Assembly (NCBI GenBank): GCA_963732345.1
Contig: CAVSZI010000019.1
Span: forward strand, 248,001 to 312,000
DNA: 64,000 nucleotides
From: Bog-532 sp963732345
GTDB lineage: Bacteria; Actinomycetota; Actinomycetes; Streptosporangiales; Streptosporangiaceae
Direction of reading: 5' to 3'
This document shows, piece after piece, positions 26,408 to 35,385 of the stretch. The notes beneath the pieces are model-generated. The model made no database searches, had not been told where the DNA came from, and was given only the letters and a program-made list of their open reading frames with translations. Numbering within the stretch: the stretch's first letter is position 1; each line of letters begins with the position of its first letter. The translations under genes were made by a program, and so were the position numbers.

Positions 26408-27823
26408 TCAGGTCCATTGTGACGCCTCGATGAGCTGATCGTGGTCACCGATTTCGGGCGATTCCGTGCCCGGTTTTGATCCGGATGGGTTGATCGGCGC
26501 GGCCAGAGCGGGCACTTCGGGGATGAGAAGCTCGGGGGCGGATCCGGCCAGTTCGGGGGCGGACAGGGCGCGGGCGGCCTCCTCGACCGGGGCGGGAGAC
26601 GGCAGCTCACTGTCCACCACGCCCAGCTGGCTGAGCCGCCGCGCGCTGACCAGTACCCGGCTCTCCAGCGATCCGACCGTCTGGTTGTAGGCCGTCACCG
26701 CCTTGGTCAGCGTCCGCCCGAGCGTGTCCATGGTCCGGCCCATCCCCGCGATCCGGGCGTGCAGTTCGCGTCCCAGATCGAACACGGCGCGCGCGTTCTC
26801 CGACAGCGCCTCCTGCTGCCATGCGTACTGCGCGGTCCGCAGCATGGTCACCAACGTCGTCGGGGTGGCGATGTGGACCCGGCGCATCATCGCGTGCTCG
26901 AGCAGCCCGGGGTCCCTTTCCAGGGCCGGGGCCAGGAAGGCCTCACCCGGGATGAACAGCACGACGAACTCCGGCGTCCGGCGCAGTGCCGTCCAGTAGG
27001 CCTTGGCGGCCAGCCGGTCCACATGCTCGCGCACGTGCCGCGCGTGCGCATCGAGCCGGGCCACACGAACGGACTCATCGGCCGCCTCCACCGCTTCGAG
27101 GTAGGCGGCGAGCGACACCTTGGAGTCGACCACGATGTTCTTGCCGCCGGCCAGCCGCACCACCATGTCGGGCCGCTGCGGGCCATCGTCCCCGGCCACC
27201 GCGACCTGCTCCTCGAAGTCGCAGCGAGACACCATCCCGGCTAGTTCGACCACGCGCCGCAGTTGCAGCTCGCCCCAGCGCCCGCGCGCTTCCGGCCGAC
27301 GCAGCGCGGTGACGAGCGCCCGGGTCTCGCCGCGGAGCTGCTCAGCGCTGTGCCTGGTCAGGTTGACCTGCTCGGCCAGGGCCGCGTGCGAGGCGCGACG
27401 GGCCGAATCGGACTCACGCAGCTGCGCTTCCAGCCGGGCGAGGGTGTCGTTCAGGGGGGCGACGAGGTGCTCGACGGCGGCGCGGCGGTTCTCCAGTTCC
27501 CCGGCCGCCTTGACGTTCTCCGCGCGCAGGCGCCCCTCGGCGATCTCCAGGAAACGTGCCGTGCTGGCGTCCAGGGCCTCCGCGGACAGGCTCTGGAACC
27601 GCTGGGCCAGCTGGCCGTCGATCAGCGCCGCCCGTTCCCGTCCGGCCCGCTCGATCATCGTCGCCCGCTCCTCGGCCGCGCGGGCCCGCTCGGCCGCGGC
27701 GCTGGCCTGGCTGGCCAGGTCGGCAGAAGTGGACGCGATCCGGCCGCGGGCGTACAGGTACCCGATGGCCGCGCCGATGAGCAGCCCGAGTACCAGTCCG
27801 GCAATCAGCATGATCGCGCTCAT
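26408..27823 (-). CDS. rmuC: DNA recombination protein RmuC
   Basis: RmuC proteins limit inversions at short repeats and carry a PD-(D/E)xK-like nuclease fold. An N-terminal transmembrane helix (about residues 4-26, IMLIAGLVLGLLIGAAIGYLY) is followed by a long coiled coil to about 150. The conserved RmuC domain contains 'GRWGELQLRRVVELAGM', 'PDMVVRLAGGKNIVVDSKVSLAAYL' and 'EFVVLFIPGEAFLAPAL', including the expected acidic/Lys pair in VDSKV. A TTG at 27832 could add three residues. The strand and position, between DUF6542 and the sigma-factor gene, agree with neighbours. Confidence 0.92.
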   Translation of the reverse strand: MSAIMLIAGLVLGLLIGAAIGYLYARGRIASTSADLASQASAAAERARAAEERATMIERAGRERAALIDGQLAQRFQSLSAEALDASTARFLEIAEGRLRAENVKAAGELENRRAAVEHLVAPLNDTLARLEAQLRESDSARRASHAALAEQVNLTRHSAEQLRGETRALVTALRRPEARGRWGELQLRRVVELAGMVSRCDFEEQVAVAGDDGPQRPDMVVRLAGGKNIVVDSKVSLAAYLEAVEAADESVRVARLDAHARHVREHVDRLAAKAYWTALRRTPEFVVLFIPGEAFLAPALERDPGLLEHAMMRRVHIATPTTLVTMLRTAQYAWQQEALSENARAVFDLGRELHARIAGMGRTMDTLGRTLTKAVTAYNQTVGSLESRVLVSARRLSQLGVVDSELPSPAPVEEAARALSAPELAGSAPELLIPEVPALAAPINPSGSKPGTESPEIGDHDQLIEASQWT

Positions 27824-27873
27824 GCGTCGCAATACTGGCAGCTAGTAATGACATTCCAGCCCTGACACGCCGT

Positions 27874-29256
27874 TCACGCGGGCGCGGGGCCCGGCGGGCC
27901 CGGAATCCCCGGCGGCCCGGGAGCCCCCGGCGGCCACGCGGCCCCCGGCGGCCCGGCCCGGCGGACCGGCCCGGCCCGGCCGATCCGGGCCTCGATGAAG
28001 GTCCGTTCAGCGGGCGGCAGGTTCAGCCGCAGCGCGGCCCGGAAGGCCTCCGCCGCCTCGGCTTCACGGCCGTCCCGGCGGAGCAGTTCCGCCCGGGCGA
28101 TATGGAACTGCGGCCAGCGCGCCAGCTGCGGATGCGCGCCCGCCGCGTCGAGGATCGCGAGCCCGGCGGCGGCGCCCTCGGCCATGGCGACCGCGACCGC
28201 CCGGTTGGCCTCCGTCACCGGGCTGGGCTCGTACCGGATGAGCTGGCCATATAGGGCTGCGATCTGCCGCCAGTCGGTCGCGTCGGCGGTGGGAGCGCAC
28301 GAATGGCAGGCCGCGATGGCGGCGTGCAGCTGGTAAGGACCCGGGCGGCGGGCGCGGAGCGCCGTCTCCAGCAGCCGCTCACCGTCAGCGATCTTGTCCC
28401 GGTCCCATCGTCCCCGGTCCTGGTCGGGCAGCACGATCAGGTTCCCGTCGGCGCCGATCCGGGCTCCTCGCCGGGCGTCGGTGAGCAGCAGCAGCGCCAG
28501 CAGTCCCGTCACCTCGGGCTGGTCCGGCAGCAGGGCGGCCAGCGCGCGGGACAGCCCGATCGCCTGATCGCACAGTTCCCCGCGGACAAGAGCCGGCCCG
28601 GCGGCCGCCCGGTGCCCCTGGGTGAAGACGAGAAAGACCACGCGGAGCACGGCGTCCAGACGTTCCGCCAGGTCGGGCGGTTCCGGCATGCGCAGGGAGA
28701 TGCCCGCCTGGCGGATCTTGCGCTTGGCCCGGACCAGGCGCTGCGCCATCGTCGGCCCCGGCACGAGGAAGGCGGCGGCGATGTCAGCCGTGCTCAGGCC
28801 GCAGACGGAGCGGAGGGTCAGCCCGACCCGGACCGCCGGATCGAGCGCCGGGTGGCAGCAGGCGAAGATGAGGCCGAGCTGATCCTCGGCCAGTGCGGCC
28901 TCAGCCGACCCAGCCGACCCAGCCGCCGCACTAGCCACAGCCGCCACACCAGCCCTAGCCGCGTTGGTCTCCGGCACGCCGGGAAGCTCCGTCCGGAGGG
29001 TGCGCATCGCCTCGGCCTCCTTCTCGGCACGCCGGCTTTCGCGCCGAATCCGGTCGACCGCCTTGTGCCGGGCCACGCCGATCAGCCAGCCCTTCGGGTT
29101 GGCCGGAATGCCCTCCCGGGGCCATACCGTCAGCGCGAGCGTGCACGCGTCCTGCACGGCGTCCTCACCCGCCTCCAGGTCTCCCAGCAGGCGGGTGAGG
29201 GTCGCGACCGCGGGCCACCAGTGCGCCCGGAACAGCTCGCCGGGGTCGTCGGTCAG
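27874..29256 (-). CDS. ECF42-type RNA polymerase sigma factor
   Basis: An extracytoplasmic-function sigma factor with the large ECF42 C-terminal extension. Sigma-2 region: 'AGEDAVQDACTLALTVWPREGIP.NPKGWLIGVARHKAVDRIRRES'. Sigma-4: 'LRSVCGLSTADIAAAFLVPGPTMAQRLVRAKRKIRQ'. The TPR-like extension (about 200-430) is followed by a collagen-like Pro/Gly tail. In this frame there is no ATG, GTG or TTG near the expected N-terminus. The best start is the CTG at 29256, which overlaps the stop of the DGPF gene in the arrangement (CTGA) normally held by ATGA/GTGA. That gives 460 residues. The upstream ATG at 29361 would add 35 residues read out of frame through the DGPF gene. Confidence 0.85.
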   Translation of the reverse strand: MTDDPGELFRAHWWPAVATLTRLLGDLEAGEDAVQDACTLALTVWPREGIPANPKGWLIGVARHKAVDRIRRESRRAEKEAEAMRTLRTELPGVPETNAARAGVAAVASAAAGSAGSAEAALAEDQLGLIFACCHPALDPAVRVGLTLRSVCGLSTADIAAAFLVPGPTMAQRLVRAKRKIRQAGISLRMPEPPDLAERLDAVLRVVFLVFTQGHRAAAGPALVRGELCDQAIGLSRALAALLPDQPEVTGLLALLLLTDARRGARIGADGNLIVLPDQDRGRWDRDKIADGERLLETALRARRPGPYQLHAAIAACHSCAPTADATDWRQIAALYGQLIRYEPSPVTEANRAVAVAMAEGAAAGLAILDAAGAHPQLARWPQFHIARAELLRRDGREAEAAEAFRAALRLNLPPAERTFIEARIGRAGPVRRAGPPGAAWPPGAPGPPGIPGPPGPAPA

Positions 29257-29606
29257 CGCGGCCCCTCCACGCTCACCACGGGGCGGACCTCTACCGAGCC
29301 GTCGAGGGCGGTCGGGATGCGCGCCGCCCACTTCAGTGCATCGTCGAGCCCGTCGCATTCGATCAGCGTGAAGCCCCCGAACTGTTCCTTGATTTCCGCC
29401 GCCGGGCCGTCGGTGAGCAGTGTCTCGCCCCCGCGGACCCGCACCGTCGTAGACGCGCCCGGCGGCTGCAGCGGCGCACAGTCGACCAGCACGCCGGCGT
29501 CCGCCATCGCCTGCCGGGCCGTGTTCCACTGCTCGAACATCGCGCGTGCCGCATCGGTTCCCGGTTCGGGCAGGTCAGGGCCATACAGCAGGAACATGTA
29601 CTTCAT
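29253..29606 (-). CDS. DGPF/YCII-domain protein partner of the ECF42 sigma factor
   Basis: A 117-residue DGPF (YCII-related) protein, the standard genetic partner of ECF42 sigma factors. The family motif is seen as 'LLTDGPAAEIKEQFGGF' (about residues 59-75), where DGPA replaces the canonical DGPF. It begins MKYMFLLYGPD; the ATG at 29606 has GGAGAGG upstream, whereas the longer frame has unrelated residues. It ends with the sigma-factor start (overlap CTGA). In the family the partner is thought to take part in signalling, not shown here. Confidence 0.88.
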   Translation of the reverse strand: MKYMFLLYGPDLPEPGTDAARAMFEQWNTARQAMADAGVLVDCAPLQPPGASTTVRVRGGETLLTDGPAAEIKEQFGGFTLIECDGLDDALKWAARIPTALDGSVEVRPVVSVEGPR

Positions 29607-29761
29607 CGCGCGACACCTCTCCGCCGTGGGCCGGCCCGTGCCGGCCACTTACCCATAGTCGAACGGGACCCGCCCGTATCGACAGGTGCCCGCAACATTC
29701 GCCGGCGAAGCTGACCAGGCCGGGCGCGCCCGCACCGCCGCAACTGGTCCGCGCGGGCACC

Positions 29762-29773
29762 TAAAATCGCCAC
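29762..29773 (+). promoter_or_regulatory. Leaderless-type -10 box for ychF
   Basis: TAAAAT (29762-29767) lies 6 bases before the GTG at 29774, with no Shine-Dalgarno between. This predicts transcription starting at the initiation codon. Confidence 0.55.
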
Positions 29774-30865
29774 GTGAGTTTGTCCATCGGCATCGTCGGC
29801 CTCCCGAACGTTGGGAAGTCCACCCTGTTCAACGCGCTGACCAGGGCGGGCGCGCTGGCGTCCAACTACCCCTTCGCCACCATTGAGCCGAACGTCGGCA
29901 TCGTCGGGGTGCCCGACCCACGGCTGGCCGCGCTGGCCAAGCTGTACGACTCGGCCCGGATTGTCCCGGCCGCCGTGCGCTTCGTCGACATTGCCGGGCT
30001 GGTCCGCGGAGCCGCGCAAGGCCAGGGGCTCGGCAACCAGTTCCTCGGCCACATTCGTGAGACCGACGCGATCTTGCAGGTCGTCAGGGTGTTCAGCGAT
30101 CCTGACGTCAGCCACGTCGAGGGCGACGTGTCACCGGAACGCGACATTGAGACCGTCGTCACCGAGCTGATCCTCGCCGACCTGCAGACGCTGGAGAAGG
30201 CCTCAGCGCGGCTGGCCAAGGAAACCAGATTCGCTAAAGATCCCGAACGGAACCGGGTGGCCGACGCCGTGGTGCGGGCGCAGAAGCTGCTCGACTCCGG
30301 GACGACGCTGTTCGCGGGCGCGGCCTCGGCCGGGATCGACCTGGCCGACCTGCGTGAGTTCCACCTGCTGACGGCCGAGCCCTTCCTGTACGTTTTCAAT
30401 GCCGACAGCGACGAGCTCGCCGACCCGGCGCTCCGGGAGCGGCTGTCCGCGCTGGTGGCGCCCGCTGAGGCCATCTTCCTGGACGCCAAGACCGAGGTGG
30501 ACCTGGCCGAGCTGCCCGAGGATGAGGCCGCCGAACTGCTGGCCGAGGCCGGCCTGGGTGAGCCGGGCCTGGACCAGCTGGCCCGCGCCGGGTTCCGCGC
30601 GCTCGGGCTGCAGACCTTCCTTACCGCCGGCCCGAAGGAAACCCGGGCCTGGACGATCCGGATCGGCGCGACCGCCCCGGAGGCGGCGGGTGTCATCCAC
30701 ACCGACTTCCAGCGCGGCTTCATCAAGGCCGAGGTCGTCTCCTACGATGACCTGATCGCGGCCGGCTCGCTGACGGTGGCCCGCGCCGCCGGCAAGGTCC
30801 GCATCGAGGGCAAGGACTACGTAATGCGCGACGGCGACGTGGTGGAATTCCGCTTCAACGTCTAG
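29774..30865 (+). CDS. ychF: Ribosome-associated ATPase YchF/OLA1
   Basis: YchF is a conserved P-loop ATPase of the Obg family that binds ribosomes and affects stress responses. The 363-residue protein has G1 GLPNVGKST (about 8-16), the switch 'NYPFATIEPNVG', G3 'VDIAGLVRGAAQGQGLGNQFL' and G4-like 'YVFNADSDEL' (family: NADE), and a C-terminal TGS domain ('AWTIRIGATAPEAAGVIHTDFQRGFIKAEV'). The start is a GTG that looks leaderless. Confidence 0.96.
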   Translation: MSLSIGIVGLPNVGKSTLFNALTRAGALASNYPFATIEPNVGIVGVPDPRLAALAKLYDSARIVPAAVRFVDIAGLVRGAAQGQGLGNQFLGHIRETDAILQVVRVFSDPDVSHVEGDVSPERDIETVVTELILADLQTLEKASARLAKETRFAKDPERNRVADAVVRAQKLLDSGTTLFAGAASAGIDLADLREFHLLTAEPFLYVFNADSDELADPALRERLSALVAPAEAIFLDAKTEVDLAELPEDEAAELLAEAGLGEPGLDQLARAGFRALGLQTFLTAGPKETRAWTIRIGATAPEAAGVIHTDFQRGFIKAEVVSYDDLIAAGSLTVARAAGKVRIEGKDYVMRDGDVVEFRFNV

Positions 30866-31709
30866 ACGGGGGGCCAGGGTCAGGGCGTCCGGCGCCGCAC
30901 CCACTCCGCGGGCAGTCATTGAGGCTTTCCTCACCGAGGCTCTGCCCGCAGACGAGGAAGGCCGCACCTTCCACATCGATACGCGACCTATGCTGACCGA
31001 CCGACCCGGCATTCGCTATCGAGCCATTGATTCGGAACTCTGATGCGGTCGAAAACGTCCTGGCAGATCAGCTGCGCGCTGCCCAGCAAGTCGGCCAGAT
31101 GCCACCCCGGCTGGAATGCCCGCGCCGAGGCCACCAGCCTGATGGCCATCTCCGCCGGGCTCGGCAACAGCGTCATGACCGGCCAGCGCAGCCCAGATGA
31201 TGCGCCGCGTCTCATCCGCTACCACTTCGACCGGCTCCTGCCCACGCTCAACCCGCGGCGCTTCCCAAGGCAGCGAATGAGCCCAGCGAGCGGGAAGATC
31301 TTTTCGGGCACCCCACAGGGCCGCGTGGGTGATCATCCGTAACTGCATTCCCACCGGGACGTACCCGCGGAGGCCGCGCTACGCCTGGTCACCGGCGTCT
31401 GGCCAGGACGAAATGCGGCCACGGCGGCGGTCGCTTCCGGTTGTTTGCACAGGTCAGCGGCTTGTTCTGGTCGCTTGGAGGGGCGTTTGGGGTCGCGCAG
31501 CTAAGGCGAGGCCATAGAGTCACGGTTTAAGCATGTTGGTTTACCCGCGCATCGGCAGATCCTGGGCTTTATCGGGTTATTCGGGTGCAGGCTAAAGACT
31601 CATCAAAACGTCCTCCCATGACGGGCTTTTATGACGCACAATGAGTCCTAAGGTGGGCGGGGTGGCGTCAGCCTAATGAAGGGCCCAACGCGGAGTGGGC
31701 GGAGGTGTG
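30866..31709. other. Long intergenic region between ychF and the Tcp-like operon
   Basis: Apart from the degenerate minus-strand reading described separately, no intact gene was seen. The last 170 bases before the operon (31530-31700) are AT-richer and end in a strong ribosome-binding site (GGAGG at 31701-31705), so the operon promoter should lie here, but no clear -35/-10 pair could be picked. Confidence 0.4.
30988..31354 (-). pseudogene. Possible degenerate, frameshifted minus-strand gene
   Basis: Two overlapping minus-strand frames could be one broken gene: 31354 to about 31200 (Arg-rich, 'VVADETRRI') and then 31215 to 30988 ('MTLLPSPAEMAIRLVASARA', 'LADLLGSAQLICQDVFDRIR'). The second part has protein-like composition (hydrophobic heptads, balanced charges) compared with the high-Arg shadow frames around it. 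I recognise no family. It may be chance. Confidence 0.22.
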
Positions 31710-32714
31710 ATGGTTCGCGGTTCGGGCGTGGATGACGCGGCGCGACCGGCTGGGTACGCTGACGGCCAAGAGATGGATGCTGGCATACCAGGACAGCCGG
31801 GCGGGCAATCCCGCCCGGCCCGCTCGTGGAACGGTGGCGGAGGCCGGTGGCTGGTCTGGACCCTCAGGGCTGTGCTGTGGATTGTCCTGCTCATCATCGG
31901 CTATCGGGGTATCACGGCGATCATCTTCAACGAGACTCCGGCGTCGCGTTCCGGCTCGTCCGCCCCGGCCTCGGGCGGCACCGGCACGAGCCAGTTCCCC
32001 GTGACCCTGGCCGGGGCGTACGCCATGCAGTTCGGCGCCGTCTATTTGAACTTCAGCACGGCAACCGCTGGGCAGCGCTCCCAGGAGCTGGCGGCTTATG
32101 TGCCGGGTGCTCTGATCAGCGCTGACCCGCAGCTTGGCTGGGACGGCTCCGGGAGCCTCCAGCTGGATTCGGAGCATGTCGCCGGGATCACCGTGCAGGA
32201 CGCCACGCACGCGGTGGTGACCCTGCTGGCGAGCGTGAACGGACAGCTGATGGAGCTGGGTGTGCCGATTTACGCCGCGAACGGCGGCCTGGTGGTGTCC
32301 GGGGAGCCTGCCTGGCTGGCCGCCCCACCGCAGGCGGCCCCGCCCTCGCCGCCTGCCGCGGCGTCGGATCCGGCCGCGACGGGTGCGCTGAACGCCCAGC
32401 TGCCTGCCTTCTTCCAGGCCTACGGGAGCGGCGACAGCGCCACGCTGAACCGGTTCCTGGCGCCCGGCGCGACGGTGTCCGGCCTGGCCGGTGCCCTCAC
32501 CTACACGGGCATCTCGAATTTGTACGTGCCGACGGGCGGCGCGACCCGGGAGATCACCGCCACCGTCGTCTGGCAGCTGGCCGGGTCGGGCGCGAGCGGC
32601 CCCGCCAAGCTGGAGATGACGTATGACATGACCGTCATCGACCAGGGCGGGAAATGGTACGTGCAAGACATAGCGGCGTCGACACGGGGAAATCAGCCCA
32701 CGGGGGGCACATGA
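31710..32714 (+). CDS. TcpC/VirB8-like conjugation-system membrane protein
   Basis: First gene of the conjugation-type operon. One N-terminal transmembrane helix (about 48-68, TLRAVLWIVLLIIGYRGITAI) is followed by two NTF2-like extracytoplasmic domains (about 95-205 and 230-330), the second closing with 'MTYDMTVIDQGGKWYVQDI', as in TcpC/VirB8-type assembly factors. A Pro/Ala linker separates them. The start at 31710 was chosen for the Shine-Dalgarno GGAGG 4-5 bases upstream. A 220-bp gap separates it from the next gene. VirB8-like proteins nucleate the secretion channel; for this protein that is inference. Confidence 0.78.
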   Translation: MVRGSGVDDAARPAGYADGQEMDAGIPGQPGGQSRPARSWNGGGGRWLVWTLRAVLWIVLLIIGYRGITAIIFNETPASRSGSSAPASGGTGTSQFPVTLAGAYAMQFGAVYLNFSTATAGQRSQELAAYVPGALISADPQLGWDGSGSLQLDSEHVAGITVQDATHAVVTLLASVNGQLMELGVPIYAANGGLVVSGEPAWLAAPPQAAPPSPPAAASDPAATGALNAQLPAFFQAYGSGDSATLNRFLAPGATVSGLAGALTYTGISNLYVPTGGATREITATVVWQLAGSGASGPAKLEMTYDMTVIDQGGKWYVQDIAASTRGNQPTGGT

Positions 32715-32874
32715 CATACGCCGTATATCCCTCCGCGGCCCGGACGGGCGAGACGTGGGGTGAACCACACCCGGGGGGCCTGACGTATTTCCTGGGGGAG
32801 GTTATGGGCGAGGGTGAGCCTTCGTCCCCGGCTGGAATGGGCTGCCTTAGTGTGGGCGCGGCACGGTTCTCGCC

Positions 32875-32910
32875 GGCCGCCTGGCAGGTACCGGCCGCCT
32901 GGCAGGTACC
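32875..32910. repeat. 18-bp tandem duplication between the first two operon genes
   Basis: GGCCGCCTGGCAGGTACC is present twice in a row. The 220-bp gap it lies in (32715-32934) otherwise holds no gene; the repeats could form stem structures near the ribosome-binding site of the next gene. Confidence 0.7.
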
Positions 32911-32934
32911 TGATGATCCCGGAAGGGAAGAGTT

Positions 32935-33189
32935 ATGTCGCTGCATCTCCTGGCCACGGAGCCGGTTGCCCTCAGCACCCAGGGGCTCGTCACCTATCTG
33001 CAGGGGCTGTTCGGGCCGCTGTTCCTCGGCATCGTGGGGATAGTGGCGCTCTTTTTCCTCTTCACGCGTGAGATCACGCGGTTCGTCCAGTTTATTGTGC
33101 TGGCCGTGCTGATAGCGATCGTTTTCTACACGCCAAGCATCGTGCAGGCATTGGCCACGGGAATCACCAACGCGCTCGGAGTCCACTAG
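32935..33189 (+). CDS. Small two-helix membrane protein, TcpD-like
   Basis: An 84-residue protein with two transmembrane segments (about 28-46, PLFLGIVGIVALFFLFTRE, and about 49-68, FVQFIVLAVLIAIVFYTPS). Small proteins of this type sit between TcpC and TcpE in Tcp-type conjugation operons (TcpD). It has a very good ribosome site (GGAAGGGAAG). Its position and topology, not sequence identity, support the call. Confidence 0.65.
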   Translation: MSLHLLATEPVALSTQGLVTYLQGLFGPLFLGIVGIVALFFLFTREITRFVQFIVLAVLIAIVFYTPSIVQALATGITNALGVH

Positions 33190-33234
33190 CCACCGTAACG
33201 GCGAAACCCCGTCACGGCCAAAGGAGCGCACTTC

Positions 33235-35385
33235 GTGGACCTGCCCACATATACGAACATCTGGCGAATTGAGAAACGGCTCTACAAGCTTTATGATTTC
33301 CGCTTGCCGATGCCGCTGCCCATCAGCTGGATCGCCGTTTTCTGTGGTATCACGATTCCCTACGTTGCCATCCTCGTAGCTATTGGTGTGCCCTTCAATC
33401 ACAATCTGCTCTGGCTCTACGTCCTTCCGCCCGGTGTTCTGACCTGGCTCACAACGCGGCCCGTGCTGGAAAACAAGCGGCTGCCTGAGCTGCTTGTTTC
33501 TCAGCTTCGCTACATTGGCGAACCGCGCACGTGGTGCCGCCTCGCGCCATTGTCTGAGAAGAATGAGATACGGGTCAACGTCCGGGTGTGGCACCGCGCC
33601 CCGGCCTATGCCGAGGAGGCCGAGGTGCTCACCGCGCCGGCCGCCAGGGCGCCCGCCCTGCGTGGCCGTGGCCTTCCGGCGGCCCCGGAGCCACGGCCGG
33701 GAAGCGGCCGGGGCCCCGGTCCGGCGCGGCGGATCTGGCAGGCCCGCCCGGGACGGCCGGATCAGCTGCCGCAGTCGGCGCAGGCCGGCTCGCGCATGTG
33801 GCCGCACGCCGGGATCGCTCCGGTACCGGCCGCCAGGGACGCGGCAGGCGCGGGAGGACTGTCCGTGCCGGTCCGGGCGGGCTCCGAACGGGCCCCCCTG
33901 GGACGTACCGCTCCCGCCGCGCGCCACGGGACCGGACGGTCCGCGCCGGGCTGGACTGGCCCAGCGAGCTCATCAGGCGCGGCGGGCGCGGCGCGCCCGC
34001 CGAGGCCCGCGGCTGTGCGGACGGGTTCGGGTGCGATCTCCCCGGGACGCAGGCTCGCCATCCCGGGCCAAGTGCTGAGGGACCCCGCTCCGGGCGGCCT
34101 CGCGGCAGCCGGTCCCGCTCCGGGCGGACCTGCTGTGGCTCGTCCCGCTGCGGCTGATCCCGCTGCGGCTGATCCCGCTGCAGGTCGTCCCGTTGCGGCC
34201 GTCCGGGCTCCGACTGGTCCCGCGGCGGCCGGTCCGCGACCGATAGCGCCGCCGCCCATCGAGGTAGCCCACGAGACGCAGGGACCGCAGGGGCCCGCGG
34301 GCGTCCCCCTCTGGGGCCGCCCGTCCTCTCGCCGTCCCGCCCCCAGCGCTCCCGTTCCCCGTGCCGCGGCCCCCAGCGCTCCCGTTCCCCGTGCCGCGGC
34401 CCCCGGTGCGGGTCAGCCGCGCACCATGGACGCGCCGTCACCCGCGACCGGCGCCCCACCGGCCGGGCCCCGGGACACGGGGCCGCCCGCGCCATCGATC
34501 GAGCGCGCCCTGAACGGGCCGGACCGGATCGACAGCTGGCAGCGGCGTGTCCGGGTGGTCCCCGGCGGCCAGGGACCGGGCAAGCGGGACCAGGAGACGC
34601 TGGACCGGGACCGGGCGCGGCTCCCGCTCACCGGTCCCCGCCGCATTGTGTTCCTCGGCTGCACCAGCGGCGCGGGCCAGACCATCACCGCGCTGATGAC
34701 GGGCCAGCTGCTGGCCGCCCTGCGCGGCGTCCCGGTCGCCGCCATCGACCTGAATCCCGGCCACGGGTCGCTCGTCCGGCAGGCGCAGGCCACCCCGGCG
34801 CTCACCGTGGCCGCGCTGCTGGACGGCGCGGAGCCGCCCGGCCCGGCGAACGCGGCCGCGGGAGCCAGGTTCGACGTCATCACCGCCGACGCGGCCCCGG
34901 CGGTACCCGGAGGCTGGGACTACCCTCGGCTCGCGGAGCGGGCGGGCCGCCATTACCCGCTGACCATGCTCGATCCGGGTGCCCCGGAGGTGACCCGGGT
35001 CCTGGGTATCGCCGACCAGCTCGTGCTCGTCGCGCCCGCCAGCGCGGACGCGCCGAGGTCGCTGGCGATGACCCAGGAATGGCTGAACAGCAACGGGCAC
35101 GCTGAGCTGGCGGCCCGTGCGGTGACCGTGGTAAATGGGGTGAGCAAGGCCAGTATGAGCGACGTCGAGCAGGCCGAGGCCGTCGCGCGCGGGCGCTGCC
35201 GTGCGATCGTCCGTATTCCGTGGGATGACCCGCTGGCCACAGGCGATGCAAAAAGCGAACGGCCCGCAGCGCCCGCCCTTGTGTCGGTGCTCGGGCCGCA
35301 GGCCCGGCACGCCTACACCGCTCTCGCCGGAGTGCTCGTCGCGGGCCTGGCCGCAGCCCCGGTTCCCCGGAAGGTCCTGCATTGA
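33235..35385 (+). CDS. TcpE domain fused to a ParA/MinD-like domain without its Walker-A lysine
   Basis: A 716-residue two-part protein. Residues 1-130 are TcpE-like: 'YTNIWRIEKRLYKLYDFRLP', two transmembrane helices (about 30-75), then 'TTRPVLENKRLPELLVSQLRYI'. A Pro/Ala/Arg-rich linker of about 330 residues follows. The C-terminal domain (about 465-716) is ParA/MinD-like with 'RRIVFLGCTSGAGQTITAL' in place of Walker A: the invariant Lys is Gln482. Later 'VPVAAIDLNPGHGSLVRQA' matches the switch region and 'LVLVAPASADAPRSLAMTQEWL' the mobile helices. ATP hydrolysis may therefore be lost. It ends with a TTGA overlap into the VirB4-like gene. Confidence 0.75.
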   Translation: MDLPTYTNIWRIEKRLYKLYDFRLPMPLPISWIAVFCGITIPYVAILVAIGVPFNHNLLWLYVLPPGVLTWLTTRPVLENKRLPELLVSQLRYIGEPRTWCRLAPLSEKNEIRVNVRVWHRAPAYAEEAEVLTAPAARAPALRGRGLPAAPEPRPGSGRGPGPARRIWQARPGRPDQLPQSAQAGSRMWPHAGIAPVPAARDAAGAGGLSVPVRAGSERAPLGRTAPAARHGTGRSAPGWTGPASSSGAAGAARPPRPAAVRTGSGAISPGRRLAIPGQVLRDPAPGGLAAAGPAPGGPAVARPAAADPAAADPAAGRPVAAVRAPTGPAAAGPRPIAPPPIEVAHETQGPQGPAGVPLWGRPSSRRPAPSAPVPRAAAPSAPVPRAAAPGAGQPRTMDAPSPATGAPPAGPRDTGPPAPSIERALNGPDRIDSWQRRVRVVPGGQGPGKRDQETLDRDRARLPLTGPRRIVFLGCTSGAGQTITALMTGQLLAALRGVPVAAIDLNPGHGSLVRQAQATPALTVAALLDGAEPPGPANAAAGARFDVITADAAPAVPGGWDYPRLAERAGRHYPLTMLDPGAPEVTRVLGIADQLVLVAPASADAPRSLAMTQEWLNSNGHAELAARAVTVVNGVSKASMSDVEQAEAVARGRCRAIVRIPWDDPLATGDAKSERPAAPALVSVLGPQARHAYTALAGVLVAGLAAAPVPRKVLH

